Shown: one piece after another, positions 24,655 to 35,688 of the stretch
How the letters are laid out: each line of letters starts with the position of its first letter
Position numbering within the stretch: position 1 is the stretch's first letter
Source of the DNA: Marasmius tenuissimus
Taxonomy: Eukaryota > Basidiomycota > Agaricomycetes > Agaricales > Marasmiaceae
NCBI GenBank assembly: GCA_029532415.1
Contig: JAQOTA010000002.1
Coordinates: 124,001-188,000 of the forward strand
Direction of reading: 5' to 3'
DNA length: 64,000 nt
The notes under the pieces: generated by a model
Told to the model about the DNA's origin: nothing
What the model saw: the letters and a program-made list of their open reading frames with translations, nothing else
Databases searched by the model: none
Made by a program: the position numbers and the translations under genes

Positions 24655-25474
24655 CGTGTTGGGCCGGATTGGGGGGAAAGATGGAAATTTGAAGCGCCTT
24701 CATTTCATCCCTTTTTGTACTGGTACAGTTGTTCAGGGTGACGGCGTCGGGAGGCAGAATGATAGTTGACTGGTGAAACGCGTCAGGGAACATCGGAAAA
24801 TTGAAATGGCTCCAAAGCTAAAATTATCTCCCGGGCAGCCGTACCCGGCCCGATTATGGGTTAGGTCATGCGGATTCTGTCATTTTCAGCCAGCGTCGGG
24901 CGAGCGCTTTCACAAGCGCTCGCCACTTGGACTCGAACCACCGTCTCGAATCTGGATGCTCAAGGTTTTCAACTGCTATCAAGTTCGTTAGGCATTGGTT
25001 GAAGATCTTAGGCTAGCTTGGCTATTTTTGGCTCTGCATTAGCTGATCGCTCGCATAGCACAAAAGTCTATGACTCAAATTTCACGGCAATTTCACGGTC
25101 ACCACTGCCCGGTCACTGTGCAATAGGTCGACTGACAGTCTTCATTGATCATTCTTCGTACTACTTTCCTTCCTCCAACTGTCCTGATCTACGGCAAGAA
25201 CTAAAAAGAACATCTGGCAAATGGGCTTACCTATGAATTTCTTAGACTTCAAGGGGTGCATGTGAATGTGGATCCTATCCCCACGTCCGCCGCCAGCGGG
25301 CAAACTTACATTTCCGGAGATACTTCAAGAAGGCAGTGACTACTACCTCAAATTCAGGGCACCCGTACCTCTGCTCGTTCTTGCGGACAAGAACCCCGAA
25401 GCAGGTGTTTTATATTAGGTCCATATCCACTGAGCCACTCCACCAACAATAACAAAACGTTGTTCTTCTGCATC
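24655..25474. other. intergenic, tRNA-like motif near 24930
   Basis: Upstream region of oxidase copy C. Apart from the tRNA-like string described at 12935 and a perfect inverted repeat GCGAGCGCTTTCACAAGCGC at about 24900-24920, nothing is recognised. Confidence 0.3.
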
Positions 25475-26632
25475 TCAGGCTGCACACAGCCTCGCTAATG
25501 CCATAGCCCCTTCCTCCCCGGCGTCCTCTACCACCCTTACGTTCGTACCTCCAGCCTCGATCTTGACCCCAAGCTTCTCCAAAACCAACCCACGGAACTT
25601 TGGTACCTTCACAAGCAGGGAGTCTCCTGGAATCAACACACAATCCTCTTTCTTCTCCTCCTCCTCCTCTGAGTTCTGTGCTACCCTACCCTTCAGATTG
25701 GCGATAACACCCGCCAACGAGCTCGCTGCAGACTCCACAGTCTGTCTCGCCTCCAGATCCCGCCCCTCATCATGCTCGTTCTCAGGAAACGCGAACCGCA
25801 TTGTCACTCTCGACAACGAAGCAATCCTAGCCTTCGGCGAACTTTCCCTCGTATCATACATTCGTGATATCACATCATCCCCATCTGGGTCTCCCATTCC
25901 CTCCAACACGGCTCTATGAAAAGGCGTAAGTGTAAAACTCTTATCCCTCGTCAGCACAACCGCTCGTAGAGTCTCCCTCCCAATCCCGTACCCAGAACCT
26001 TCGTCTCCGAGGAGATATCCCCATCTATCACTGCGTCCCGTGGGTCTTGCTAGTGACGCTTCTGGGATGGTGTACGAATATGCGATACACCCCGTTCCTG
26101 AGATAGCTACAATTGCGTTTTTCCCTGGTTTCCTCCCTGGTTTTGTGTCTTGCAGCTCCGAAGCCAGAGGCGTTGGATTCATCAAAACCGAACACAACAA
26201 AGCCGAATCGCTCGTTATCCACAGCCTACTTTCAGCACTGATATCGGACATTCCGAGTAGCTGAAGGAGGAACGGGTGGATACGTTCCACGTCTCCCAGT
26301 CGTGTTGATGGGTCCAAACCTGCGATACCGAACCAGGCTGATTTCTATGGAATGCTGGGGATGGGGGTCGACAAAGTTCTACTCAGGAGCGTTACGGCCT
26401 TCTGTACTGCGGAGGTGATAGTTCGTACGGTGGTTTCTAGTCCTATCGACAAGCTAAAATCACGGTATCTGATCAGAGAAGCTCTCGAGACTGAAGCTAC
26501 TCACAAATTGCATTTCCCCGACACCCCACGGCTAACAATTTCTGCCTTTCCATTCGCTATGACCGCACTACACCTCGTTCCTCCACCCCCGACGCAGAGA
26601 AAGTAAACTGGACCTTCGTTGGTTCTGGTCAT
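25475..26632 (-). pseudogene. N-acetylglucosamine kinase-like (BcrAD/BadFG ATPase fold), probably broken
   Basis: Exon 1 starts MTRTNEGPVYFLCVGGGGTR at 26632. The second exon begins LSIGLETTVRTITSAVQKA, and after a TAG at 26347-26345 the same frame continues KSAWFGIAGLDPSTRLG and runs open to 25475. The second half has the family's AISGTGCIAYSY phosphate motif and the GYLLGDEGSGYGIGR block. The first phosphate motif should be DGGGT but reads GGGGT, losing the Asp that coordinates metal/ATP in this superfamily. An intron from the GTACAG at 26408 to the TAG would remove the stop but would also delete a helix that the family keeps. I favour a decaying gene. Working relatives phosphorylate GlcNAc released from chitin. 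Confidence 0.65.
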
Positions 26633-27364
26633 ATCCGATAATCCGACGAATTAGTTTCTTTCTTCCCCTTGCACGTCGTCGTTCTCAAAAAGAAGTTGTA
26701 TTTGTGAGAGTCCAACGTCCAATGCCAACTCGGATTATTTGTCAAATCTAAAGCGCTGACAGGATGATCCGAAATGACAGACCGATTGACGTGCGCCGGA
26801 TGCTGGGTGGCGAACTACGTATCTTCGTATGGAATGGACGGTGCTTTCTCCGTTGTTTTTACCATCCTTATAAGCACGGGTTAACGAGGGGCCTCTATAA
26901 CAATCAAGACCCGAGTTCGTCAGTTCACCTCTATCGCAAGTACGAGTTCGGCCCAGTCCACAATCACTCAACGGTATTCGAGAGAGTGTTTCAAGCCATG
27001 GAGACCAGAAATGAAGGAAGATTCAGCATACAAGATGAGATATAATGAGCGGCGCAACGAGGCCCTCTAAACTATTTGAACGCAATCAGGCATCGACTAA
27101 AGTCTCCCCATATCAAAAGCACCCTCGGTCTTTCCTCTTGGATACGGTCCTCAGAGTCCATTTGGCGAAAGATTCAAGTATTAAGAGTGGATTTACTTCC
27201 ACCAACATCCCTATGTTGCTTGATATAAGAATCGTCGTAAGGAGCCTCACAAAATACTCTATCTACGAGGGGCAATTTGACGCCGTGCATCGTGAAACTG
27301 TCGTTCATCGTCCATCACCAGCTGGGGCAGAAGGAGTGGTAGGAGCCCGTAAACCCATCTCTAC
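26633..27364. other. no convincing gene
   Basis: Frames on both strands (26735-27400) lack family resemblance and splice partners. Confidence 0.3.
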
Positions 27365-29364
27365 TCAATGCAACACATCCTCTTCGCCCTCAGACATCAT
27401 GTTCTGACTTGCCTCAGCAGCCACAGTGTCCTGTAGAGGGTAGTTCATGATAAGACCTACACACAGAGGCTTGGCCTTGTTATGAGGGAAGAAACCGATC
27501 ACCAAAATTTTTCGGTCGTTCATGTTCATTGACCGCCACGCCTCTAATGTGTCCAAGATTCCATGAGAAGATCGGGGTGAGATGGCTTCGTGTAGAGATC
27601 GCGGGTCGTATGCTCGTACGATAGCATCGAGAGGTGGTAGTTCGGGCTTTTCGAAGTCGCAGAAGAGAATGGAAGTTTTGTTTCCGTTCATTATATGCTA
27701 GACGTATTGACCTCGTAATGTGGTGGGACGGAAACACAGAGAAGCGAAGAGAGAGTCGATTGCTTTCACGGTGTTTTCTTTGTTGTGGGTCACGGAGGTG
27801 AGGAGTAGCTGGTACAGAATCCTGTAATCGTGTTCTGTCGTCACAGAAGTACCACCTAGCTCGAACAGGCAAGTTGATAGTCAACTTCCAATGATTGGCG
27901 GCTCGGAGAGGGGAAAACCCACCTTTGAGATCACGATGGAAGTTTAGGCAGCGTTCTCGGTGTCCCGTTTTCCAGCCCGCCTTTTGGCAATCGTATGAGC
28001 AGTACATCACTGCCGCGCATGTGGTACAACGACGAAGCTGAACGGGGTTTCTAGGTACGACTTCTGAGTTATATGGTTTGGTACCCCTCAATGGGCACTG
28101 ACGAGAAAAAGATGGGAGGTTATTCAGCCCCGATATAAGTATAGACTCCTGGCTCATCCTCAAAAAAGTTAGGCCCACCTTTGTGTTACCACACAATAAA
28201 CCCGGCTGCCCAGCCTTAATGTCCCGTCGTGTCTCCCTCAGTATTTTCGCTTTGTTTGTGGCCGCCATCCAGCAGTCGTATAGATATGGCGATTTGGACT
28301 TCAATAACTCCTCGTGGTCTTCGTACTGAGCCGATATCCTCAATACCTCTCGGACAAATAACCGGTTCACGGACGAGTAGACGAGGAACATCAGGAAAAC
28401 CATACATCCAAAATTTCGAGAATTGTGGCGAATTGCCGTCATTTCCATTATTTCTCGAATAGGGCCAGAGTAGAACGGGGTAATGCCAAGCACAAGAGCC
28501 AGTTTTAGTGATGTCAGGGCAGGGCAGGGCAGCTGGCCCTGGGGTAGGGCAGGATTTTCCAGGGCGAGGGCAACCAAAAATCTGTGCCCTTGCCTTCTGC
28601 CCTACTATGCCCTGCCCTGGGGCGGGCGAGGGCTTTGCCCCGGGCAGACCTGCAAGTGAGAATGCCCCCCTATATAATATTAGTACTAATGCTCATTGAC
28701 AGCAGTAAGTAACTATCTTTGGCTGAAAAAAAACAAAAAGACTGACTATTGGGCTTCACAAGACCATTTTAGACTACACTTAGTATGGGTGAGTGCATAA
28801 TAGCTGCTGGGAGGGGCTAATCAAAGCTGCTGGATATCAGGCATTTCAAAAGACTACTATTTCTTGTTTAATTCAGCAGCTGCCAGTGGCCTGAGGAAAT
28901 TCTTGGTGGCCCACTGGTACCCACATCTGGCTACTCTCTCGAGACAAGTTGCCCCGGGCAGCTGCCCCGGGCGAGGGCAATCCAAAATCCTTGCCCTCGC
29001 CCTCCGCCCTCTCTGCCCTCACTCAGGGCAGGGTAGGGCAAGCCAGCCCCGGGCGAGGCAAGGCAGGGCTCCAGGGCAAGTGCCCTGCCCTGACATCACT
29101 AGCCAGTTTGAGCAAATCCTTCAAATTTCCGAGCCGTCAACCCTGACCTTACTTTCACTAGAGGTTCGGTGGCGGAAGGTGGTGGATCAGTGATATTTCT
29201 GATAACTTTCTGGTAAGTTGCCAGTCCAATCTCAAGTGTAAAACAATATCCTACCCTACCTCGTCTAACTGATCTATGTACTGGTGCACCAGCGAAACGA
29301 TGCTGACCTGGTCAGCGCCTGACGGGTATTCCCAGGCGACATAAGACTTACTGTAGGTGGTCAT
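27365..29364 (-). pseudogene. MYND-finger protein gene interrupted by a MITE
   Basis: The gene begins at 29364 with MTTYSKSYVAWEYPSGADQV, followed by exons containing KVIRNITDPPPSATEPLVK. After the insert comes KLALVLGITPFYSGPIREIM, which runs on through NRLFVREVLRISAQYEDHEE and the MYND zinc finger CTTCAAVMYCSYDCQKAGWK followed by TGHRERC. The last exon contains SILFCDFEKPELPPLDAIV and ends at 27365. MYND fingers mediate protein contacts; this mushroom family has no assigned role. A 596-bp transposon sits in the coding exon just before KLALV. A TAG at 27700-27698 is avoided if a 72-nt intron with a GTGAAA donor is used. The small intron before the insert would be only 34 nt, so the 5' join is uncertain. 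Confidence 0.7.
28506..29101. mobile_element. hAT-type MITE, 596 bp, with 8-bp target-site duplication
   Basis: Perfect 20-bp terminal inverted repeats: TAGTGATGTCAGGGCAGGGC at 28506 and its reverse complement ending at 29101. The flanks are identical 8-bp sequences, GCCAGTTT at 28498-28505 and 29102-29109. The terminal 150 bp on each side are GC-rich with repeated CAGGGC/GCCCTG units that could form a large hairpin; the centre is AT-rich. There is no coding capacity. An 8-bp duplication and a TAGTGATG-like end are hallmarks of hAT elements, so it must be moved in trans. Confidence 0.9.
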
Positions 29365-30978
29365 GCGCTGTAAACGTAGAATTAGAATGAAATATAATGG
29401 TCAATGCATCATCACGTACCTTCAATCTGAATGTGGAACGGCAAGTGTCGCCAGCATTGGGAAACTCGATAAGAGAAAGATCAGCGGCTGATCAAATCGC
29501 GAAACATTGGGATGATCTGACCGGCTGCTGGTCAGAATGCGCAAGGTTGGTCGCGTCTGGTCAGAACAGATCAGAATGACAGCGTCTGACCAGTCTCTGC
29601 TCAAAAACTTGTCATACGGGTCCAGGCTGTTGCCTGTAGTCCAATACACTGAGCATGGCCTTACACAGCTGGGGGTTAACATTATTTAGGCAGCCAAATA
29701 CGCACAATAAATTTGTCGTGGTACTTTCACACCATATTTGGTCTGGAGAAGGGTTGCGAATTTCTGCACAGAACATAAACTCGAATCTTTGAACATTGAG
29801 CCAATATCGCAAGGCCGGAACCAGCATGAAATTGATGACTTGGAAAACGCAATACATTGAGATGTTGAGTGTGCAAAGTACAATTGTGAAATATCGCGGC
29901 CTTCGATAGAGCTTACATATCTCAGAGCTATGCGCCGAATATGAGAATATTTGGGACTGATAGGCATGCTAGATATTCCCCATACCTCTTACCTTACCTA
30001 TCTTCAGTCTGAATATCTCATTTTTTCGTTCGGAATCATTCCTCGCTCGAAAAAAATAGGAATAATATGAGCCCATGCGCAACATATTTCTGGGGTATCG
30101 CTGACGGCCCAACAGTAAACTATTCTGACCGAGGATTCATTGCTTGTCACCATCCATAATGTCCATGGTATTGATGCGCCACAGAATTGTAAGTTATTCT
30201 GGATCATAATTCTCAACTTACTTACTCAAAGTAGCGAAATATGGATCGTATTCACCCGGAAATTGTAACAAGAAGGATAAATTTCCATCATATTTTCAGC
30301 GGTGTCAACATGAGAAGTGCGCAGTGAGAGTTAAACGTTAATGGGCTTGCTACTTTTCGAGGTATTCAGCACACCCTTACAATACAATCACGGTCGCGCT
30401 ACCCTGTTACTCCCGATGAGGAGAGTAAGTACTAGAGGGGAGAAACAGATTAAACGTCCCTGGGTCAATCAACCGAGGCACGACTAACCCCGCCACATCG
30501 CTACAGCGTCCCTCTCGTCCTGATCAGTGAGACCTACGCGAGTAGGAATATGGTTCACTGTCGGCGCGACTGGGATGTCGACGTCTGATATAGTTCCAGA
30601 ACATGCAGCATGGCAAAGATCTGGATGTGGCTGAAAAGGGGCTGAGGTGTTCAATGACGGCTTAGCTCGGACAAGGCCCCAGCAAGCTAACAAGACCGAT
30701 CGGGGGGAAAGGTTGTGGGTCCTCGCTCTTGTTCGAAGCTCGTCAAGAGACTTCACGACTTGCGTCAGATTGACAAAAGTACTCGTCGATGGTTCCGAGG
30801 GTAAAGCAAAGCGAAAAAATCAATCCACCTTGTCGATTCCTGGCTCGCGTGAGAGTCGTCTTTCACTGAAACCTCTCTGACGCGTTTTCCAGTTTTCTGA
30901 ATAAGGTGGTCTAGGATGATATCAACCCTTGAGACCTTGATCCCTTGCTCGGCGAGCTTTCGTCCCGACGACACGGCC
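29365..30978. other. gene-poor stretch with palindromic GGTCAG sites
   Basis: No supported gene. Upstream of the MYND start, two inverted pairs occur: TCTGACC(N7)GGTCAGA at 29516-29536, and CTGGTCAGA at 29557 paired with TCTGACCAG at 29585. A minus-strand frame around 30484-30756 (starting MKSLDELRTRARTHNLSPRS) looks partly coding but was not recognised and may belong to the decayed gene next door. Confidence 0.35.
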
Positions 30979-31690
30979 CTAATCAAACGCATCCCCAGCA
31001 CCATCAACGATGTATGTAGGAGGTCGCCAAATCAAGATAATAGAAACCAACGACGTCTGGGAATGAGTTGAGAGGGATGATCCGATGTGTATGGAAGGAG
31101 CAATCGCACCGCTATGGTTCTTCCAGTCCACTGGCTTTGGAACGAGCGCAGGGCTCATGCAGTACATCCAGGGTACTTTGAGTGTATCAACCAAACCAGG
31201 TCCAGTACGCATTGAGAGATCTTTAAGGTTGAGTACGTCGGCTCGGAACGTGTTGACGAGATCGCCGATGCTGAGGGTCCAGAGTTCTTGATAGTGAAGG
31301 CGTAACGAGGGAAAAGAACGCACCCTTGTAGGCCTGCCGGGGGTAGCTCAGATAGTTCGTCATCCCTTCGCATCGGATTCTTGGATGGTGACCAGTGGAT
31401 GGTGGAACTCTGTCGTAGGGGTCCTACATATTACGCGAGATTGATCATGACTCAGAAGGAGTTTTATAGAATGAAAAACGATACACACCAAGGCATAGCT
31501 ACCACGAGAATGAGTTGAGTGGTCCACGCCAAATTCGTCGACTTCTTGAGCATAGTCTTTCGGTAATCTTTTTCTTCAGATTAAGGGAGATGGAGATGCT
31601 TCCATCCGGCTCAAGGTTGGCGCTCGACTCCAGCCCTTTGCCCAACTTTGAGTATCTCGAGTAACTCTCTAACGCATATAGTCAGTCTCC
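30979..31690 (-). pseudogene. sterol 3-beta-glucosyltransferase-like (GT1) remnant
   Basis: Pieces of a fungal UDP-glycosyltransferase occur in the right order but in shifting frames. In order they are LEPDGSISISLNLKKK, then LPKDYAQEVDEFGVDHS, then MTNYLSYP (family: YNYLTYVM). YQELWTLSIGDLVNTFRADV and LKVPWMYCMSPALVPKPVDW (family: P-LYNYSPxVVPxPLDW) come next. DVVGFYYLDLATSY follows in another frame, before a stop. The UDP-sugar binding C-terminal domain is missing. Intact relatives attach glucose from UDP-glucose to sterols. Several frameshifts and a large internal deletion make function impossible. Confidence 0.7.
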
Positions 31691-32478
31691 TTGAGGTAGG
31701 ATGGATAGGCGAAGCGTTACTTACTCCTGTGAAGAGTTGTATCACCCTGGCATGTTCTGCGAGTGCGAGTGAAAGTTCGTGTTACGGCGGGCGAAATTCG
31801 CATCGGGATTCGTGTCGGACTGCATGTATCTCACGTCATTTGAGACGAGGAAAGCAAAGTCAACGAGACGTTTCGAAATCAATATCTCCTCGCGCACTCA
31901 CCTCTGTGACCTGGTCGTATATCTCCCGAATCAAAGCCAGACTGGATAGTCCATTCACTTTCGCTGGGTTCCACCGAGTATGCAGGAGTGGCCGATTACT
32001 CGTCGTGATTGTTGTCCGTGAACGTTGGGTTACTTTTGCTATCGTTGTCAGTCACGACCACCATGATTGCAGTAGGAGAGTTATAGTACTCCTTTTCCCA
32101 ATCGCTGCATTTATTAGAATGACCGGCCTCCGAAGACCCCTCTTCTCGTCATTTGACTCGAGTAAGCACCCAAGTGCAAGCTAAAGACCGGAGCCCTCGT
32201 CCGGAGCCGCAGTACGCGCAGCATTTGCGATGGGCAATCGCGAACACAAGATTGAGCCTCAGGCTGGCCGCAGCAGGAAACTTTCTTCAAGTCCATGCTC
32301 ACGGTGCTCGCTGCTGTTAAAAGCTGGAATTCATGGGTGATTATTGACCCACGGTACTAATACATCTTGCAGCTGTAATAGACATGTAAAAATACAGGCC
32401 AGATTGTTATTGGGCCTAAGCTTCGATTGGTGTTGGAGAGTAGGACGAAGACTAGGTTGCCGTACAGTGTCAGAGTAG

Positions 32479-33448
32479 TCAACGAGAAGGGAATTGTTCG
32501 CGTGGTCTGTCGGTGTCCGAGAGGATTTCGAAGAGGTCAACGCTTTGAGCTTTTGCTTCAATAAGCGATTCTAGTGGTCTTTGTGAGCCGGTGGCACAAA
32601 AGGTAAATTCGCCGCACCTTTTTTCAGCTTCCTCCTTTGCATGCGTCAGCTCTTCAATCAGCTCGTCCTTCTCCACAGCAGCCTTCCCATGGCGTGAATT
32701 GGTACCCTGCAGCTTCTCTTGCTCCTTCCTCATCGTATCCATACGTCTTGCAAGGTTGTTGTTCTCGGTTTGGGGATGGGCGATATCTTGTTTAGATTCC
32801 CGTATACTGGCTTTGAGACACGTGTTTTCACGCTCTTGAGTGGCGGCCTGTATAATTCGCGAATACCACAAATCGACCTTCTCTTGAAATGCTTTCTTCT
32901 CATCGCGTTTGAGTTGCAATTGCTGGGCAAAGTACTGAAGACGTTCCTCCATGCCTTTTGCCGCATCAAGTAGCTTAGACTAACGCTACGCATTGGTAAG
33001 TCTAACCCGTCCTAGATAGCAAATTGGACTCACAGCGGTATCTCCCTCCGAGTCCATGTCGCAGAAATAGCCCTCGTCTTCAAAGCAACATTCTGGAAAC
33101 GCCGTGGTGTCGAGTTACTGTCCAAGGCGGTCGAGGAGTTCGTTAGGGATGTTGCCTGATCCTCAACCGCTGAGGTTGATGGAGTAAGATACACACGGTG
33201 AGGTGGTACTTTCTTGAGCTTCGGTTTCCGACAAAGCGAGCAGTTTGCGCGAGACTTGGTTTCCTCTGAGCAGTTCTTGCAGAATCCATGGCCTGAACGC
33301 CGGGTGAGAGACACACCATTTACAGCGTGTTGGTTGAGTAAGTTTCCCTTGACCGCATCTGGAGGTTACACTCACCACAGGTTGCTTCAAAAGCAAAGTC
33401 ATCGAGTGATTTATCGTCCTGGCATATGTCACATATGAACAGGATCAT
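32479..33448 (-). CDS. RING-finger protein with C-terminal coiled coil, putative E3 ligase
   Basis: Exon 1 (from 33448) reads MILFICDICQDDKSLDDFAF and ends EATC at a GTGAGT donor. It splices to GHGFCKNCSEETKSRANCSL followed by CRKP. Together they make C-x2-C...C-x-H-x2-C-x2-C...C-x2-C, a complete C3HC4 RING. The last exon is a long coiled coil (SKLLDAAKGMEERLQYFAQQ, later LARRMDTMRKEQEKL and EELTHAKEEAEKRC), ending at 32479. Short N-terminal RING plus coiled coil resembles TRIM-like or Bre1-like E3 proteins that bind an E2 and pass on ubiquitin. The frame between the RING exon and the coiled coil changes once, so an intron of about 100 nt (33215-33090) is inferred there. Confidence 0.65.
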
Positions 33449-34021
33449 GGTGAAGAGTCAAGATGGTGAAGCACAAAGATCTAGTCTAAGCCCAACAGAC
33501 GCGCAAGGACGTGATGCTGGACTCTGTGACACATCTCGTGATGTTACTATGTGTCATGATCACCGGTACCACTAATCCGATTCCCAGACCTGGCCCCTCA
33601 CCATCGCTCTCACACTTTTTTCCCCTTCGTGCACTTGGTGGGCGATTGTGCCCTATATGGACAAAACCGATAAAGGCCCTCAATATGTACTTACTCAATG
33701 CTCCGAACGCGACTTTTTAACTACCGCGACCCACTGCCGCCCAACAATGGTCGAACGGTTCGAACTTGTTTCACTCAGTCGTTATTAACCAGGTCCAACG
33801 GTATTCCGCTTGAACAGTTGAATCTATTCGGCCATGCCGCTTGGAGTTGCATACTCTGAGGCTTGTTTCGTCTTCAGCGAGTCGTGAGGCCGCTCGACAC
33901 TTACAAGGTTGTGTCATGGAGGATGCCATATCCGAGTAATCTCCTGGCATCGCTACCACAGAGAGCTACAGCTGTGGGTTACAGCCTCATGTCTACCACG
34001 AGCCGACACTGACAGTGATGC

Positions 34022-34028
34022 TATAAAA
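34022..34028 (+). promoter_or_regulatory. TATA box of the M35 protease gene
   Basis: TATAAAA lies 53 nt before the expected start position at 34081. This leaves room for only a short 5' UTR and supports 34081 as the ancestral start. Confidence 0.5.
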
Positions 34029-34080
34029 GCTCTCGTTCTTATCAGCTTCAAGGACAAGAGCCGAGCCTCCCGAAGCTGCA

Positions 34081-35517
34081 ATATTCTCCACCTCCACTCG
34101 TGTCGCAGTTGCTGCCCTCGTTCTATCAGCTATTTCTGCCAGTGCTGGACCGAGCCTGTCGCTCAAGCTTGCGGGTACGTTTCTCTCTGTGTCCATCTTG
34201 TTACAAAGTTGGTCCTGAAAATCTCCTTCAATCTCCCAAAGCACCCACGGACGTTGACGGCGTTCACAACCTTAAAGTCTCCGCCACTCTCCACAACACC
34301 GGTGATGGGAACCTCAAGTTGCTGAACGACCCGAATGGACGGTTATCGAACTCTGTGACCGACAAGTTCAAGATCAGTAATGTCGCAGGCTCTGAGCCCT
34401 CATTAACCGGAATAAAGATGAAATATAGCCCTTTGCACGCTGCCAAGCACGGCGACTCTACAAAGGCTTTCACCGTCCCAAAGGCAGGTGAATCCGTTGA
34501 GGTGGAACATAGTCGTACGTTTATTTTCCTTCCCCCGCGTTTTCCGTCGAAAAATCTGACGGTTCCCTAGTTGCCACTTCATACGATTTCAACCAATGTG
34601 GTGAGGGATCCTACGACAACGACAGTTCCAAGGAGTTCCACTACATCGACGACTCGACCGGCGAAGTCAAAATCGTCGCAAAGGTCGAGTCTGGTGTCAA
34701 GGCCAAGATCTCTGGCAAATTGGCCGTTGCTCGTTCTCTTCCTGTAAGGCGTGCGCCCGTCAACGGCACTGGATCTCATGCCGATGCTCCCGCCAACATC
34801 ACTGGACTTGCGTTCATTCATACTGCTACGCTCTTCGCCCAGCAGTATTCGTTCCATTCCTATGAGTGAGCTCCGCCGTTTCTAGTACCTGATTAACCCC
34901 CCCGTTCTGACTACGCGTGCATCACCTAGATACCTTGTTCAGAACAACCACTCTGGTGCAGCCCGCTACGAAACCTGGTTCGACAGATACGATGTCAACC
35001 GCCACCAGAACGTTACGAAGCACTTTGCCAAGGTACTAGAGAACCCTTTCAACAACTACACGTACGACTGCATGCCTACTGAGTGTGGCGAAGGTGGTAG
35101 TACCTTCGCCTACGTCTACCCAACTGAGTGAGTCATACCCTCCAACTCTGCAGTTGAAAGACTGGTACCTCAACGCCCCCCGTTTCTGCCTGACAGGTTT
35201 GGCAAAATCTACCTCTGTGGTACGTAAAATTCCTCTGGTGTTTGTGAGGCGATTCCGATTCCTGACATTTGCCTCTTTTCGCCATAGACGCGTTCTGGAA
35301 AGCCAACACGACTGGTGCTGACTCCAAGGCTGGAACTCTGATCCACGAATCTACACACTTCACCATCATTGCTGGAACAAATGACGAGATCTACGGCAGA
35401 AACGACTCCGAGGCGCTCGCTCAAACTGAGCCTGCCAGGTCTCATCTAAACGTCGATTCGCACGAGTACTTTGCTGAAGACTCTGATCCTACCACCCTTG
35501 GACAGACCAAGGCGTAG
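34081..35517 (+). CDS. secreted M35 metalloprotease (deuterolysin / peptidyl-Lys type), start codon ATA
   Basis: Six exons splice in phase. The signal peptide reads FSTSTRVAVAALVLSAISAS. The prodomain contains NLKVSATLHNTGDGNLKLLN. The catalytic domain has AARYETWFDRYDV and TFAYVYP, the zinc motif HESTH in GTLIHESTHF, and the downstream GTNDEIYG with the third zinc ligand Asp. This combination defines aspzincin (M35) endopeptidases, which act outside the cell. It ends DPTTLGQTKA-TAG. Relatives begin ATG-TTC-TCC, but here the codon is ATA (34081-34083). An upstream in-frame TAA leaves no other ATG, so the gene may be silenced by start loss or initiate weakly. A Cys usual after the propeptide (NGCS) is NGTG here. 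Confidence 0.82.
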
Positions 35518-35688
35518 ATGTATTAGATTTTTCACGATGGTTTTTATGATCTGACGGACAATGGAACGCTCGTACTTACTTACGTCGATGAGTATCATAT
35601 TACTCGGACTCTTGTTTGCTTGCACGGACTACATATATACATCCTACATTAAAAGAATAATGAATCCGACGTTTAGATGTCCTATCTA

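Noticed and set aside
26735..26971. Minus-strand frame beginning MSDCGLGRTRTCDRGELTNS.
   Set aside because: No splice partners, no domain and no coding bias; treated as a chance open frame.
27480..28577. A 365-codon open frame beginning in the GC-rich repeat.
   Set aside because: Its first third is translation of the MITE end and its last third is out of frame with the gene; the real product needs splicing and the MITE removed.
28506..29101. A CRISPR-like or minisatellite array because of repeated CAGGGC units.
   Set aside because: The units are irregular, lack spacers, and are fully explained as the inverted ends of a transposon.
30484..30756. Minus-strand frame with LSPRSVLLACWGLVRAK as a possible acyltransferase fragment.
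   Set aside because: Resemblance too weak and no catalytic motif; left inside the unresolved stretch.
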